Source: Odontocerum albicorne (Eukaryota; Arthropoda; Insecta; Trichoptera; Odontoceridae). Taken from it: a stretch of 64,000 nt of DNA. Positions 1 through 11,370 of this stretch are shown piece after piece (the first letter of the stretch is position 1; each line of letters opens with the position of its first letter). The stretch lies in assembly GCA_949825065.1 (NCBI GenBank), contig OX463844.1:27747056-27811055 (forward strand). Direction: 5' to 3'. A program made the position numbers and the translations under genes. The notes below the pieces were generated by a model that had not been told where the DNA came from, made no database searches, and saw only the letters and a list, made by a program, of their open reading frames with translations.

Positions 1-600
1 ATAAATTATCAACGCATTGTGCATGTCTCTACTATCAAAGACCTTGGCATCATGTTCAACAGTAAACTTAATTTTGATTCTCATATAAAGAGTATGTGTT
101 TATTCTGTCATGGGATTTGTAATAAGAATCTCTAGGATTTTTCTTTTGATTGTAGTGGTGCTGTTATGAGATCTCTTTATAATTCACTTGGTTACAATTG
201 ATTGACGTATGGCTCAATGGAACTCTAGAGAAGTTCAAAAGTGATTCCAATAGAGATTTCTGCGATACTTTTATCCAGGGAAATATTGATTTTACCTATG
301 ACTCTATCCCAATTTTTTTTAATTAGTATGCTTGGCTATTACTCATTACGCATTAAAACAGATATTCACACATCTTACAAAAAAAAGCAAACATCTTGTT
401 AGTTAACAAACTTTTATTAAATGTACCTGACAATTATTTACAGCTTCGTAAATTTAGACTGTTTTCGGTGCCATATTTACAAACTGAACTGATAAGATCA
501 TCACCACTCGCACACGGAATGACATTTTTAAATAAATTTCTGATATAGATGTCTTCCATATCTAGATGGATTAATTAAGGATTGAGCTCCTTAATAAAAT
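1..600 (+). mobile_element. Decayed Jockey/CR1-type LINE fragment (RT C-terminal region)
   Basis: Broken reading frames on the + strand give a peptide with the pattern STIKDLGIMFNSKLNFDSHI near positions 28-90, then YNSLGYN and LTYGS-like pieces. These match the region after the reverse transcriptase palm in Jockey/CR1-type non-LTR retrotransposons. Several stops and frame changes show that it is dead. It lies in an intron of the left-hand desaturase gene. The family is known only approximately and the right edge near 600 is a guess. Confidence 0.55.
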
Positions 601-1458
601 ATGTACACACGACTAAGGCACTTCGTAGGGAAGCATGATCCTGTTATTTTTTTTTGGACTTTTATTTATTTTCTTTACTTTGCATTTTATTTTATGTGAT
701 TGGTTTAAACCTGTATCAAATGTAAAATTAAATAAATATTGCGATGATGAGTGAATTATACACCATTTAATAGTTTAGTTCAAATATGAGCATGTAACAT
801 ACTTCTAAACATATCTGGTTTCTTGTAATAGAGAACGTTAAAATGGGTATTTTATTCTGATATCTGACCCGGGGTTTCAGATTTGATTCCTGGTGAAACC
901 AATGTTGTTAAGGATAGTAGCAATATTACTATGTTTTACATAAATACTTGAGTAACATGCTAGCCACTTCAGATTTAAGACAATGTGTAACAATGTTTCC
1001 TTTTAAAATTAGCTTTTACTATTGAATGGAACAAAAAAATATTTTTTACACGAGGCTTTTTAACATCATTCTGGTAGGTTAAAACTAAATCATTATATGG
1101 CAGTAAACCCATCAAGTTGACACAATAGAGTACAATATACAGTGACACAAGAGAATACACTATAATATAATGAAAATTAAAGTAAATATCTGATACTTGA
1201 CCACAATAATAATTAGCTATTCCTATTGACCTTGTTGGACTTTTTTTTCACAGTTCTAGATCAATGTTCAAGAACTTAAGAAAAACAACATTGAACATAT
1301 TTATAAGATAAATTATTACCTCTATAAAAATCTTATAATGTTATTCAGCTTTCCTTATGAGATGACATTAGATCTATATGTTTTTAAGATTTCCTTTACC
1401 TCTTGTTCATAAAATGAAATAACATTCATCAAACATTTTAATATATTTTTATTTTCAG
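601..1458 (+). other. Intron of the left desaturase gene
   Basis: This is AT-rich intron sequence ending in a pyrimidine stretch and CAG at 1456-1458. A short piece near 860-900 resembles the B-box end of the tRNA-headed SINEs seen elsewhere (TTTGATTCC-like). No other gene is visible here. Confidence 0.6.
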
Positions 1459-1771
1459 GCGTATTAAACCAGTTGAAAATAAGAGTGTCGCCTTCCTGGC
1501 CATGGGTGAAGGCTGGCACAACTATCACCATGCCTTTCCTTGGGATTACAAAGCTGCTGAACTCGGAGACTACTCTCTAAATATCACCACCTTCTGGATA
1601 GACCAATTTGCTAAGATCGGATGGGCATATGACCTCAAACAACCTTCCAAAGATCTTGTCAAAAAAGTGGTAGAAGCCAGCGGAGATGGTTCCCATCCTG
1701 TGTTTGGTCATGATGAAATTCCCGAAATACCAACAGCTAATGGAGTTACTGAAAAGGCTAAAGAATTATAA
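1459..1771 (+). CDS. Acyl-CoA desaturase 1, last coding exon (partial gene)
   Basis: This is the terminal exon of a membrane fatty-acyl-CoA desaturase, which inserts a double bond into acyl-CoA in the ER membrane using a di-iron centre. The exon opens after a TTTTCAG acceptor. Base 1459 completes a split codon and 103 residues follow to TAA at 1769-1771. It contains the third histidine box, GEGWHNYHHAFP, then WDYKAAELG and a GWAYDL tail typical of insect desaturases. The four residues KPVE (1466-1477) sit where moth desaturases carry their subfamily signature. The first two histidine boxes must lie left of the window. The second desaturase at 57-63.6 kb has no intron at this point. Substrate and double-bond position cannot be told from this exon alone. 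Confidence 0.95.
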
Positions 1772-2300
1772 CTTAATTTTTGTCTATTTCATAGGATAAT
1801 TTTTGTAAACAAATTCACTCTTGTGACGATACTTTTAATTTGTTTAACTGAACAAGAAAAGAATGCTTTAACATGTTTATTTTTAAACTTTCAGTTTAAG
1901 CACCTTTCTTTAAACTGCTACTCAAATTGACTAAATGCACGAGTGGAAAACATATGAAAGTGTAAAAATAAACTTCGTATTAGTTGTCAAAATGCACTTA
2001 TTGTTATAATATTTTTATACGTAGTTTAGATTAGATGTATATATTATGTATTTGCGGTTTAAGTATTTCTAATTATTATTTTAATTTTTATACATTTGGT
2101 CCAAAACTTATTTATGATCTAGTATTTTTTATATTCTATGCACTACAGGACAAGGGATATTGTACAATGTATGTAATTGATATTACAATACAAGTTTGTA
2201 ATTGAATATTTAATTTCCCTTTTGAAAATGATCAATCAACCATTTGGAAACTGAATCCTTTTTATTAAAAAAAATAAACTGAAAGCCTTGTGTTTTAGTG
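1772..2300 (+). other. Probable 3' UTR of desaturase 1 with poly(A) signals
   Basis: AT-rich sequence follows the stop codon. AATAAA occurs at 1967-1972 and again at 2273-2278; either could direct polyadenylation. Which one is used cannot be told from sequence alone. Confidence 0.5.
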
Positions 2301-2545
2301 AGTTTCCTTCATCTCCAGTATCCTCTCTTATATGTTAATTATGATTTTGTATTACATTGGTTTATTTAAACTTGAATACGATAGAATAGGTACTTCATGA
2401 TCGAGTATGATTGTCTGACATCCTGTGAATGGAAGACATCTATGCGTGTATTGGTTTATTGTGTACAAACTGTTGCACTTCAGCAAACAAAATGTTAACA
2501 AAACAAATCAAAAGTTTTAATGTCACAGAGATCAATCCTCTAAGA

Positions 2546-3276
2546 CAGGGGTCTCCAAACTTTTTAAGAATAGGGCCATATAAGAGTATTGAAATTGCTA
2601 AGTGGGCCGGATTAAAAAAAATATTCACATAGAAACTACACAAGTTTAATAATAATTTAAACTCTAATAATTGCAATATATAACTAAACTAATAAATTTT
2701 TCTTAATAATGATAAGAAATATTTATAAACTATTCAAATAAAAATAATGTTCAGATACTTCAATTCGCCACCGGTATTTAAATAGGGCTACTGAGAACTA
2801 TGGGCTTGTTGCCAGAACTACTTTATTAATATTAGGTGTTAAATTAGAAACACTTATTTTTTTTAAATCTTGCAAATGATTATTGATCAATTCCGAATAG
2901 TTGCTTTTTCTCGTCCCCGCTATCCTCCCACATACTCTGTGGATACACGCGACTGTGTTTTATCACAGTGACATTAGAGTGAACACACATATTGCTAACT
3001 TGCAACAGCACATCCCAGACCGTTCGGACATCGGCGCTATGAAGCGTGCGAATATGTTTGCTTAAAAAGATCATATGTTCTTAAGCTATTTTTTGTAATA
3101 AAAATTGTCATGAATTATATGTTTGCTTAAAAAGATCATATGTTCTTAAGTTATTTTTTGTAATAAAAATTGTCATGAATTATATTTTAATGTATTTTAT
3201 ATGTGACATACATATTTTTAAATGCATAAACGTGCTGGATGAAAAGCCCTTGCGGGCCGTAGTTTGGGGATCCCTG
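2546..3276. mobile_element. Non-autonomous hAT element (MITE), 731 bp
   Basis: The ends are inverted repeats: CAGGGGTCTCCAAAC on the left and the complement of CAGGGATCCCCAAAC on the right, 13 of 15 matching. It is flanked by a perfect 8-bp target duplication CTCTAAGA at 2538-2545 and 3277-3284. An 8-bp duplication with CAGGGG-type termini is the hAT signature. No transposase can be read inside, so it would need one supplied in trans. It carries an internal 65-bp duplication. Confidence 0.9.
3056..3185. repeat. Two-copy 65-bp tandem duplication inside the hAT MITE
   Basis: The unit starts GTTTGCTTAAAAAGATCA at 3056 and repeats at 3121 with about one difference. The near identity suggests the duplication is recent compared with the age of the element. 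Confidence 0.9.
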
Positions 3277-3625
3277 CTCTAAGACAATCAACAGGTTTAA
3301 TCTGCTACAACCTTTTATTATGCAATTTTTTGTAAAGCGCTTTTTCTTGTATTGCTTAATAGCACTATAGAAATTGATAATAAGCAGCATATAAGCTACA
3401 AAAAAAATTTATTCAGATGTAAAATAGCCATGTAAAACCAGTTTGAAAGTGAATCTGCCAAGAAATGAACATAAATGCTAATTGTGAGACCACAGGCGCC
3501 GACTTAAACTTTCAACCCTTAACATAAATTGGCAATATATTATTATAATTCAATTATTGAGATCTTGTGACTTGTAAATAATTTATTAATTATATAATTC
3601 AAAACACAAATTATTTGGCTTAAAG

Positions 3626-4112
3626 CAAGAGTTCTTGACCCCCTGGGGTCGATTTGATTTTTCTAGGGGTCGATTGTTTCAATAAAAAAATTTGGAGTTC
3701 GATGATATCAAAAATAGACCCCCTTACTACAGCTATTTGTTTGTTACTTCAAAATATTTTTGATTCCAATAGGTACCTAATTAAGAATATTTGTACTTAT
3801 TTTGAATTTATTTCATAAATGTCAAAAATAAAAAAAAAACTATTCTCCTATTTTTTTGCTTTAATTTTTGTCTGCGCAGATTTCAATATTAAATGTTGTA
3901 CAAGATAATGCCATAATTCATAGTCCTTTTATCTTTTTCAATCCTTAATTAAAATGAAGAGTTTGATATCTAGTGAAATATTTAATATCGAGTACTGTAA
4001 TTAATTAATATTAATATTAATTTAAGCCAGTAAAGTAAATGACTAGGGGGTCGACGGTTTCAAAAGTTTTTGGTAAAGGGGTCTGCAGCGGAAAAAAATT
4101 TGGGAACTCTTG
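3626..4112. mobile_element. Non-autonomous hAT element, 487 bp
   Basis: The termini CAAGAGTTCTTGACC and the complement of CAAGAGTTCCCAAA form an imperfect inverted repeat. A perfect 8-bp target duplication GCTTAAAG flanks it at 3618-3625 and 4113-4120. The sub-terminal GGGTCGA runs resemble those of the hAT at 14795-15621. No transposase is readable. Confidence 0.85.
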
Positions 4113-4224
4113 GCTTAAAGGAACTGATTTCAAAATAAATCACAACATTTGAAACAATTTATAAAGCTAATTTAATCCATTTTCTTTAAAAAAATTGCCA
4201 ATTTTAAATACTGGTAGTTCAGTT

Positions 4225-4450
4225 CATACAGGATGAACGTCAAGGTGGTGAACTCAAAACCAGAATAAGAGCAGCGAGTAGCATATTAAGAGTCCTTGAT
4301 AGTTAAGAGTTGAGGTGAATTTACATTCAAAATTAAAATGCAAGTCTTTAGTTCTCATACAGGCCAATCCTGACATATGGACATAAATATTGGATATTTA
4401 TTGAAAGGGGAGGTTAAGAATATATAAAATGAAGAATACTTGATGATGAT
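4225..4450 (+). mobile_element. RTE-like LINE 3' fragment with TGA-rich tail
   Basis: A short translation includes RIRAASSILRVL and then, with frame changes, a PILTYGHKYW-like string. Both match the part downstream of the RT palm in insect endonuclease/RT LINEs. The fragment ends in TTGATGATGATG at about 4439-4450, the trinucleotide tail expected of RTE-like elements. It is heavily decayed. Confidence 0.5.
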
Positions 4451-5289
4451 GAAAAAATTTATTTATTATTATAAAAGAAAAATTACCTATTCTTCCAGAT
4501 TTTATAATTTTACTAGAGTTTGGAAACATCCTAAAATTCAATTGAAACAATGTGAAAATTTACATAACATTTGTGTTTTGAGCCTTATATTGACCAAAGA
4601 TACTCCAAGAGCGCCTACATTTCAATACAAAATCTCTCAAATAATGTGAATTAAATATCTCAAATAGTGTGCGATAAATATGTCAAATAGTATGACCATG
4701 GAATAAACTTACATTTGAGGCATATAAAGAATCTTCTTGAATGTCTTTAAAGTAAATTTATTCCGTGTTACAGCAATAGGGTTCAGTCACTCCAAAATAC
4801 CAATTAAGATTTTCCGGTCTATTCACCCAATTCCATCCAGGCAAACTCAGTGTAGTATGTCTCCAAAAGGGTACATCCCTACAGCATAATTCTATCATGT
4901 TCTGCGACACCAGACCATTAAGAGCTTTGAACACCATAATACACACTCCACCCATTCAAAACTCTTCAGCTAGTGAATCTCTTTTGCTTCGTTCATGTCA
5001 CTGTGTTGAAGTTGCTTTACAACCCGTAAAGCTGGCATATTTTTTGTGTAAAATTATTAAAAATATAGTATTCCAAAAAAAAACTAAGGGCTGTCTTATT
5101 GGTTTTTTACACATAGAAAGAAGTGATAAATTATAGTAAATATAGAATAAAAATATTGAACATGAAACAAACAACTTCCATCAGGTAGAAATGTTTATCA
5201 TCAATTGAGATGATATATAGTATATGTAAATTTAATAAGGAAATTTTTATTCAAAAACATGAATATAAAGGAAATATAAAATATACTTC
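4451..5289. other. Unassigned AT-rich stretch
   Basis: Only short unrelated open frames are visible. A minus-strand peptide near 4758-4955 (with MVFKALNGLV) faintly resembles LINE C-terminal segments but is too weak to call. No terminal repeats were recognised. Confidence 0.4.
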
Positions 5290-6620
5290 ATTACAGATAT
5301 CTTGTAGTTCCGGGTATACCTATAACATATACTCAGCATGGCAACTTAATTTGCATATTGACATCTTAACCGTACCTCCGGAGTCTTCGAATGAGAAAAT
5401 AGTTCATTGCAATATATGCATGCTGTGTCAAAATCATCATCACTCAAAATCATGATCATAATTTTGAAGGATTGAAATTATCTTTTTCAGAACTCCTGCT
5501 GCTTTTTCACCAATTTTTTTGTTACGCTTCATCTATCATATATCTGGATTACTATTAAGAACCTCATATTTCCCCTTCTTCCTCGAGATTTTGCTGATGC
5601 AACTAACAATGGAGATATTTCCACAATAGATAATATCACAGTTTTCTGAACTTCGAATAAAAAAATTATTTGGTGTGCATGCTCCTGGTACTGGACAAGT
5701 AGAAGATAATTCAAATATATTATACTTAGAGATGAGACTTCCATTAATTACATTAAATAATGATTTCATTACAACAGGTGTGTTGATTGTTTCTGATGGA
5801 GGAAACATCCACTCTGGAAAAATATATTTATTAAAAGGGAATATACCAGTGATATAAATGTATTCTAAACATTTTAAACCGTAAATCCTCTGAAAATTTT
5901 CTGCTAGGGTGCATTTTAAACCATTTTGTCAATTCTTAATTACTTTAAAAAACTGATATCTAGTGGTTGCACACTGTGAGTGCAATGTGGAGAAAAACAA
6001 AATATCACAATGCCATTTTCTTTAGCATATATTATCACACATCCGGGTCCTTAAGGTTGCAATGACCATCTAACAACAGCAGAACTCTTTGTTTTTTGTT
6101 GTCTTAACATATTTAATGAAATGATGCAAACATTTTTAAAACATAAAACACGTCCATCCTTTTTCTTGTGCTAATCCTACTAAACCAATAGGTGCATGAT
6201 CCCTCAGCTCATTGTTCACATTTTGCCTGAGTAAAATTAATTTAAATGGAATCCAATAACTTTCACACAGCAAACAACTATTCGATGTTTGCCTCTTTTA
6301 GCACAGGAAAATTCATACTTACTCGTACATAGTAAAAAATTAGGACGATGGGACTGTGAACAAATCAAAAACTCACAAAGATTCCAAATTTCATGTGGTT
6401 CAAATTTATACATATCTATGACCTCTGATAATTTATTAAAATATTTACCTATCTGCACTCTGTTAAATGAATTAACTCTTGCAGCTGATGTCGACTCAGA
6501 AATTCTAAGAGCCAGAGGTGAAATTCAACTAGTCAAACATTTGAGCTTGTCCCAACCTGCATCTATTTCTCTTTATAAAATCGATATGGATTTTTTCTTT
6601 TTATCAACTACGTGGAACGC
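5290..6620 (-). mobile_element. Decayed pogo/Tigger-type DDE transposase remnant
   Basis: Read on the minus strand with frame changes, the order of recognisable parts is that of a pogo/Tigger transposase of the Tc1/mariner superfamily. SESTSAARVNSFNR comes first (about 6470-6510). YKFEPHEIWNL follows, where the usual first catalytic Asp of WNxDE is replaced (WNLCEF). Then come AKRGKHRIVV, VLLLLDGHCNL (about 6050-6095, with the second catalytic Asp) and WMFPPSETINT. The last part is a DDDFDTACIYCNELF C-terminal segment near 5370-5430. Multiple stops and the lost Asp make it inactive. Its 5' part is missing, and the piggyBac-like MITE begins about 90 bp away. Confidence 0.75.
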
Positions 6621-6710
6621 AAGCTTTCGTACATCCATCGCAATCATGAAAAAAAACATATATGCAATATTGTTAAGTGATCAAGAATTTATTTTCTAAA
6701 GTTTCATTAA

Positions 6711-7451
6711 CACGTTCCGTGCCGCAGTACATTTTGAGAAAATAAGTACCTGCGCCACTAAACAAATTATAGTTTATATTATGTATACATATAAAGACTT
6801 CATAAATAATGATTTATTTTTAAAAATAAAATGATTTTAGGGGATATTGTGAGCGTAGGTCACCGGTGACCTACGCGGCGTCGTACAGTAATACATGTAT
6901 ATACAACATCAACTTTTGTAGTCGAAACAAATTGTAGCATGCCTAATTTATTACTTATTATATTTTTTATTTATTTATGTAATATGCTATAGTGTTACGC
7001 CATAACATAATAATCTCTTATGATTACTGAGACAATAGCTCCAAAAAAAGGGTCACAATGTTGCATAGACAATGCACCCTCATAAATTTCCAGAGTGTGA
7101 CAAATGGATGGTCCCATTCATTATGTTATCCCTGGAATCTCTTCTATACCCCCTAGCCTAATTGTAGAGGCTAGTTTATCCTTGAAAAAAATAAACCGTT
7201 ATAGCTTGCTCATGTACACCTGGAGGTTTATTAAAAATAATTACATTTTCAAACAAAATTTTGGAAGTTTTTATGTGCATTATATTCAGGGGCGACGTAT
7301 AGGTCACATTCAATGTTAAAATTCGTAGTAAATGTGACCGCTGGCGCACTGGGACTGTTTATAAAAAAAAACACGTAGGTCACCGGTGACCTATGTGGCG
7401 CCCTGGTCAAAAACACGGTAGGTCACCGGTGACCTACGCGCGCAGAACGTG
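6711..7451. mobile_element. piggyBac-like MITE, 741 bp, TTAA target duplication
   Basis: The left end reads CACGTTCCGTGCCGC after TTAA (6707-6710). The right end is the complement of CACGTTCTGCGCGC before TTAA (7452-7455). A TTAA duplication with short inverted ends is characteristic of the piggyBac superfamily. No transposase domain is visible in the 71-codon frame at 7104-7319, so the element is non-autonomous. It contains three copies of a palindrome described separately. Confidence 0.75.
6853..7436. repeat. Three copies of the palindrome TAGGTCACCGGTGACCTA
   Basis: Perfect 18-bp palindromes occur at 6856-6873, 7376-7393 and 7419-7436. The first extends to 24 bp as GCG..CGC (6853-6876). 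Each contains two inverted AGGTCA half-sites separated by CCGG. They sit near both ends of the TTAA element, where subterminal transposase sites are often found. Confidence 0.9.
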
Positions 7452-7539
7452 TTAAAAGTGATTTGATGTTCTCCTAAATATTCTTCATTATATGCTTTAC
7501 CAGTTGATACATGATGATGTATTGTTATAAATGGGACTT

Positions 7540-8180
7540 TCATCTGGTCTGGATTTCTCTATTGTGATAATTTAACATAAAGTTGAGCATTTGTAAAATC
7601 ACGGTTTGCAGATCAATGTCAACGTGCTTGAATTTTTGTCCTTTTGACTTGTTTATGGTGATGGCATATGCAGAAATAATGGGAAATTGTCGCCACTTCA
7701 ATGAAAATAGAAATGTCATATCAGTCAGAGTCAAATCTATTTGTGGGATCAAAACAATGTTGACGAATTATACTTGGAAATATTCTCTGATGTGATGAAG
7801 TTCCTATGAAGCTCTCACAAGAGCAGTCGGTTTTCGTTGCCCATTCTTTTTTTTAATTCAAATTTTGATTGTTTAAGATCTTAAGAGGGTAGTTGAACGG
7901 ATCACTTGGTTCATCTGAGATGATACAGTCAATGTTATAGTTAATTTCTCCTTAGCCTGGTATCATACTAATAATCTTTGAGTTTATATCAAGAGTCTGC
8001 TGACTTATAGGCACTACAATAACTCGTTTTGAAAATTTTTCAATCAATTAGTTAATATGTGTGCCAAAGATGGAATTTATGAGGTATTTTGTATCTAGCA
8101 GTTGTGGAATTTGAATTTTGCAGTCATTGTTGATGCCTTCAATTAGCGGATACTTGTCCATATTTAAATAATTACTTACC
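7540..8180 (-). mobile_element. Helitron PIF1-like helicase remnant
   Basis: The minus-strand frame at 7540-7752 contains QFPIISAYAITINKSKGQ. This corresponds to the late helicase motif of Helitron-encoded PIF1 helicases, where a TINKSQGQT pattern is typical. Further upstream on the same strand, broken frames include VIVVPISQQTLDINSKIISM and a DEPSDPFNYP-like string, again in the helicase order. Stops and frameshifts interrupt it and no termini were found, so this is a dead fragment. Confidence 0.65.
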
Positions 8181-8705
8181 TACATAAAATTTCAATTATA
8201 AGCTCTGAACCAAAATGTTACATATCAATTTAATTCATATTTCAAGAAAATTGAAACTTAACTCCAATGTGACATCAATTTCCTTTCAAATTTGTCTACA
8301 AAGAAATAGTTAGATACAAAGCTAGACTATCATTATATACCGATTAAATAATGAAAAATTTTAATTTGTATCATTGATAAATTACATCAAATTCATAAAA
8401 TATTCTAGCTTTGTGCAAAGTTTGCAAATATAATATAGATAAATGTACAATATAAAATATGAACTGACAGTACAACATGCGCATGACAGGTGAGTTTGTT
8501 TTTTATATTTTGTTGTTTTAATTTTATATTTTGTTGACCCGATCTCAACAGGGATATTCAATGAAATTGTGCTAATGCAGGTTATCTCAAAAAAATATAC
8601 ACACATTTCAAATTATTGAAATTCAGTAGGTATTTATTAAGCTATGTCTAATATTAAAACTTCAAATTAAATAAGATAAACGTATTTGTTTTTTTCATTT
8701 GTCGT
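8181..8705. other. Intergenic AT-rich stretch
   Basis: No coding frame, repeat end or RNA gene was recognised. A run of TTA trinucleotides (about 8709-8726) marks the start of the adjacent LINE tail. Confidence 0.4.
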
Positions 8706-9292
8706 AAATTATTATTATTATTATTACACATGACAAGAAATATACACAATTTGAGAAAAAACAACAGGTAATTTGATTTGGACATATCATTTTAATGGAT
8801 CTGGGTTTGTTGCCTTTCATTTGTCGTATCCCCAGTAAACTAGGCTTTTGCCTGTATCTCACTGAGGATATTTAGCATGAAAAAATAAATCGATACTTCT
8901 TTCCGATTTTTGATAACACAAAAAACCCCGTTGCACGCTCTCATCAACCTGACAAACAGTGACACTCAACTACAACTGGAAACATCTTGCCAAACTCAAC
9001 TCCTCACACATTATCACTCCAGAAAGACCAAAAATATTCATCCCACAATATACCGCACACAATCATAAGAATAAAAATCAAAACAAATTCAAAACAAAAA
9101 AAAAGAAGAAAAAAAGAAAAACACAAATACAAAAACAACCAAAATTAAAACAACAAGAAGAGACCCACACTCACGAGCTCACATAAATCCTTTCCACTCG
9201 TCATTCATCCTGAAAGCCTAAGTACTCAAAATCCTGTCGCAATAACAACCACGCTCCGATCGACTGTCTAAATGGTTTTCCTACCTTTACTT

Positions 9293-9820
9293 TTATTGAA
9301 GTCGGGACGCCATTGTATGTAAGGGAGCCAAATAAGCATATTGCCTTTGGGCAAAAGAGGTTTTAACTCTAGGGATGGTGAACATTTCATTAGTTGCCAT
9401 GCGTGGCATGTGTGTCTGCTGAGTTTGCATCTTCCCCTCCTCTCGATGGTAGTGCCAGAGAATGGATTTGAGATGTAAATTGGCTATGTTCAGGACCTGA
9501 TACTCTCTGAAAAGCTCCGCCGTGGGATACCGAGCAGGAAGTTTATTGATTATTTTCACAATCAATTTTTGGGAAACCCGTAATATGTGTTTTTGGGTTA
9601 AGGTGCATCCCCCCCAAACTGATATACCGTAAGAAAGTGCTGACTGACATAAGGCGAAGTATATACTTTTAAGAATATTTTCACTGAGCACATTTCGAAT
9701 CATGCGGAATATGTATCCTAGTTTTATGATTTTTGCGCTCAAAGTGTTAATATGGACCTCCCAACGAAGGAACTGGTCAACATAAACTCCAAGGTACTTT
9801 ATACTATCAACCCTTTCCAA
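9293..9820 (-). pseudogene. LINE ORF2 C-terminal domain (copy 1)
   Basis: This 175-codon frame follows the RT fragment in a different frame. It begins within VDSIKYLGVYVD, a post-palm segment conserved in Jockey/CR1-like LINEs, and includes SALSYGISVWGG. Compared with copy 2, the last residues diverge after APL because of a 1-base difference (near 9327). It is a continuation of one ORF2 and not a separate gene. Confidence 0.8.
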
Positions 9821-9920
9821 GGAAACACAACTACAGTCAGACGTGGGTGAACAAATGTGTAGTGTTATGTATTTATTTGTAGGTGCTTGAGTTCTTGTAG
9901 ATATGCTAAATGTGATGTAT

Positions 9921-10622
9921 TTAGTTTTTTGGGAATTTAGTCAATAAATTTGAGTCCATCCATTCTTTAACTACACGCAATTCTTCGTTAGCCTTTAAGA
10001 ATACATCATCCCATGTTCGGCCCTCGAATAGAAGAACCGTGTCGTCCGCAAAAGTAATAATCTTACCCCTGAGAGAAAGATTACACAACTGATTGACATA
10101 TATCAGGAACAATATAGGTCCCAGAACACTGCCCTGAGGTACCCCGAATCTCACAAAAAGAGGCTCACCAAATACACTATCACCCAATTTGACTCTCTGA
10201 GTTCTATCAGACAAGTAAGAAGAGAACCAACTAGAAGAGCGCCCACATATGCCCACCTCCATCAATCTGGTAAGTAATATTCGGTGAGACACTGTATCAA
10301 AAGCCTTTGCAAAGTCCAAAAAAACTGCCAAACATGCTTTCTTATTATCCAAAGTGGTGGTAACGCTGTTTACTAGACTAAGCAAAGCAGTTTCAGTTCC
10401 CACATTCCTTTGGAAACCAAACTGATTAGGAGAGATAATGTTGTGCATATTGAAAAATTTCATCAGTCGGTCCTTCACTATTTTCTCAATAATTTTTGAA
10501 AGAATGCTCAGCAGAGATATGGGTCTATAATTTTTTAAGTCATCCATCGAGCCTCCCTTGTGTATTGGGACAATATGCGAACGTTTTAATGCAGTTGGGA
10601 AAGTTACACCTCTAAAACTCAA
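9921..10622 (-). pseudogene. LINE reverse transcriptase fragment (copy 1)
   Basis: This 233-codon frame encodes the palm of a non-LTR reverse transcriptase. It has KNYRPISLLS (about residue 31), LDFAKAFDTVSH, GVPQGSVLGPILF and the catalytic FADDTVLLF. The reading frame is open upstream to about 10727 without a Met, so the listed start is an internal Met. It stops after KFPKN at a run of six A (six T at 9925-9930 on +); removing one A would continue into KTKYITFS and the downstream domain. Copy 2 has the same break. The protein would copy LINE RNA at a nicked target in the nucleus, but this copy lacks the endonuclease. Confidence 0.85.
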
Positions 10623-10698
10623 ATTGATTACATGTTTCAGCGGAAGTGCTATAAATCTTTGAGTATGTTTTACCAGTGCAGATGTAATCTGATCAGGC

Positions 10699-10756
10699 CT
10701 AAGTATGTCTTTTCTGGCTGCAATGCTCTAAGTATGTCTTTTCTGGCTGCACTGCT
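10699..10756. repeat. 29-bp tandem duplication at a LINE/mariner junction
   Basis: The unit CTAAGTATGTCTTTTCTGGC... starts at 10699 and repeats at 10728 with one mismatch. The left copy reads into the LINE RT frame and the right copy into the adjoining transposase fragment, so the duplication sits exactly where the two elements meet. Confidence 0.85.
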
Positions 10757-11150
10757 GATAATGTGGAATCACAAACTTCACGAACCATTATTTTTGTTAT
10801 TTGGCTGCATTCTCTTTCAATAGCTGCTCTCAATTCATTAACTGTTGTAGGTTTTGTGCCATTTACTTTATTCTTGATGAGTCTTCATTTAAAAAAGTTC
10901 ATTGGTGTCAGGTTTAGGGAGCGTGGTGGGTATTCAATGCTACCTCTACACCCAATCCACCTGTTTAGCGAATTTTCATCAAGATAGGCTGTCACATCCT
11001 GACGGTTGTGGGGAGGTACATCATCTTACTGAAAATAAGAGTCCTCCTCATCCCTAAACTCTTCATGAATGCGCAGTATGACAAATTTCTGCATCAAGTT
11101 CAGGTAAACGACACGGCATGAAAGTGTGTATACATTGTTTTGAGACACCC
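10757..11150 (-). mobile_element. Tc1/mariner-like transposase C-terminal fragment
   Basis: Minus-strand frames read QDDVPPHNRQDVTAYLDEN, RWIGCRGSIEYPPRSLNLTP, MNFFKW and GTKPTTVNELRAAIER. This is the second half of a DDE transposase in which DxAPPH and PPRSPDLTPxDFF are conserved. Stops at about 11030 and the lost first domain make it a relic. It abuts the 5' end of LINE copy 1. Confidence 0.75.
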
Positions 11151-11370
11151 TATATTTTTTTTTGTTCGAGTTGTCAAATCTCAAGAGTGATTGTAACTCT
11201 GACTTTCGTTGTTAAACATATCTGTGTTTGATGTCGAACTCGCGGATATAAATCAGCTATCTCAGAACAGGCAATAAGTTTAGTGAGACAGCTGATATAA
11301 ACTGTTTATTTTGTGAAGAATAAAATTATGTAAATATTTGAATAAAATAAATAAACACATAGGACGGGTA

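Larger units (their letters stand above)
8706..10727 (-). mobile_element. Jockey/CR1-type non-LTR retrotransposon, copy 1 (5'-truncated)
   Basis: The element lies on the minus strand. RT-coding sequence (10727 down to 9921) leads into a downstream domain (9820-9293), an A-rich 3' region and a TAA-repeat tail at about 8709-8726. The readable part starts inside the RT domain, so the endonuclease and ORF1 are missing. That fits incomplete reverse transcription. Two further copies lie at 22.6-25.1 kb. The assignment to Jockey/CR1 is from motif style and is not a phylogeny. Confidence 0.85.

Noticed and set aside
6289..6699. 136-codon plus-strand open frame
   Set aside because: It is antisense to the pogo/Tigger transposase remnant, whose minus-strand reading matches a known domain order.
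8959..9186. 75-codon lysine-rich frame also found at 22853-23080
   Set aside because: Its near identity in two places is explained by both being the 3' region of the same LINE on the other strand; Lys and Gln runs come from A-rich sequence.
9921..9935. A-AAA-AAC heptamer at the LINE frame break as a -1 frameshift site
   Set aside because: The heptamer is phased correctly for -1 slippage, but the downstream domain is in the +1 frame, so -1 slippage would not join them.
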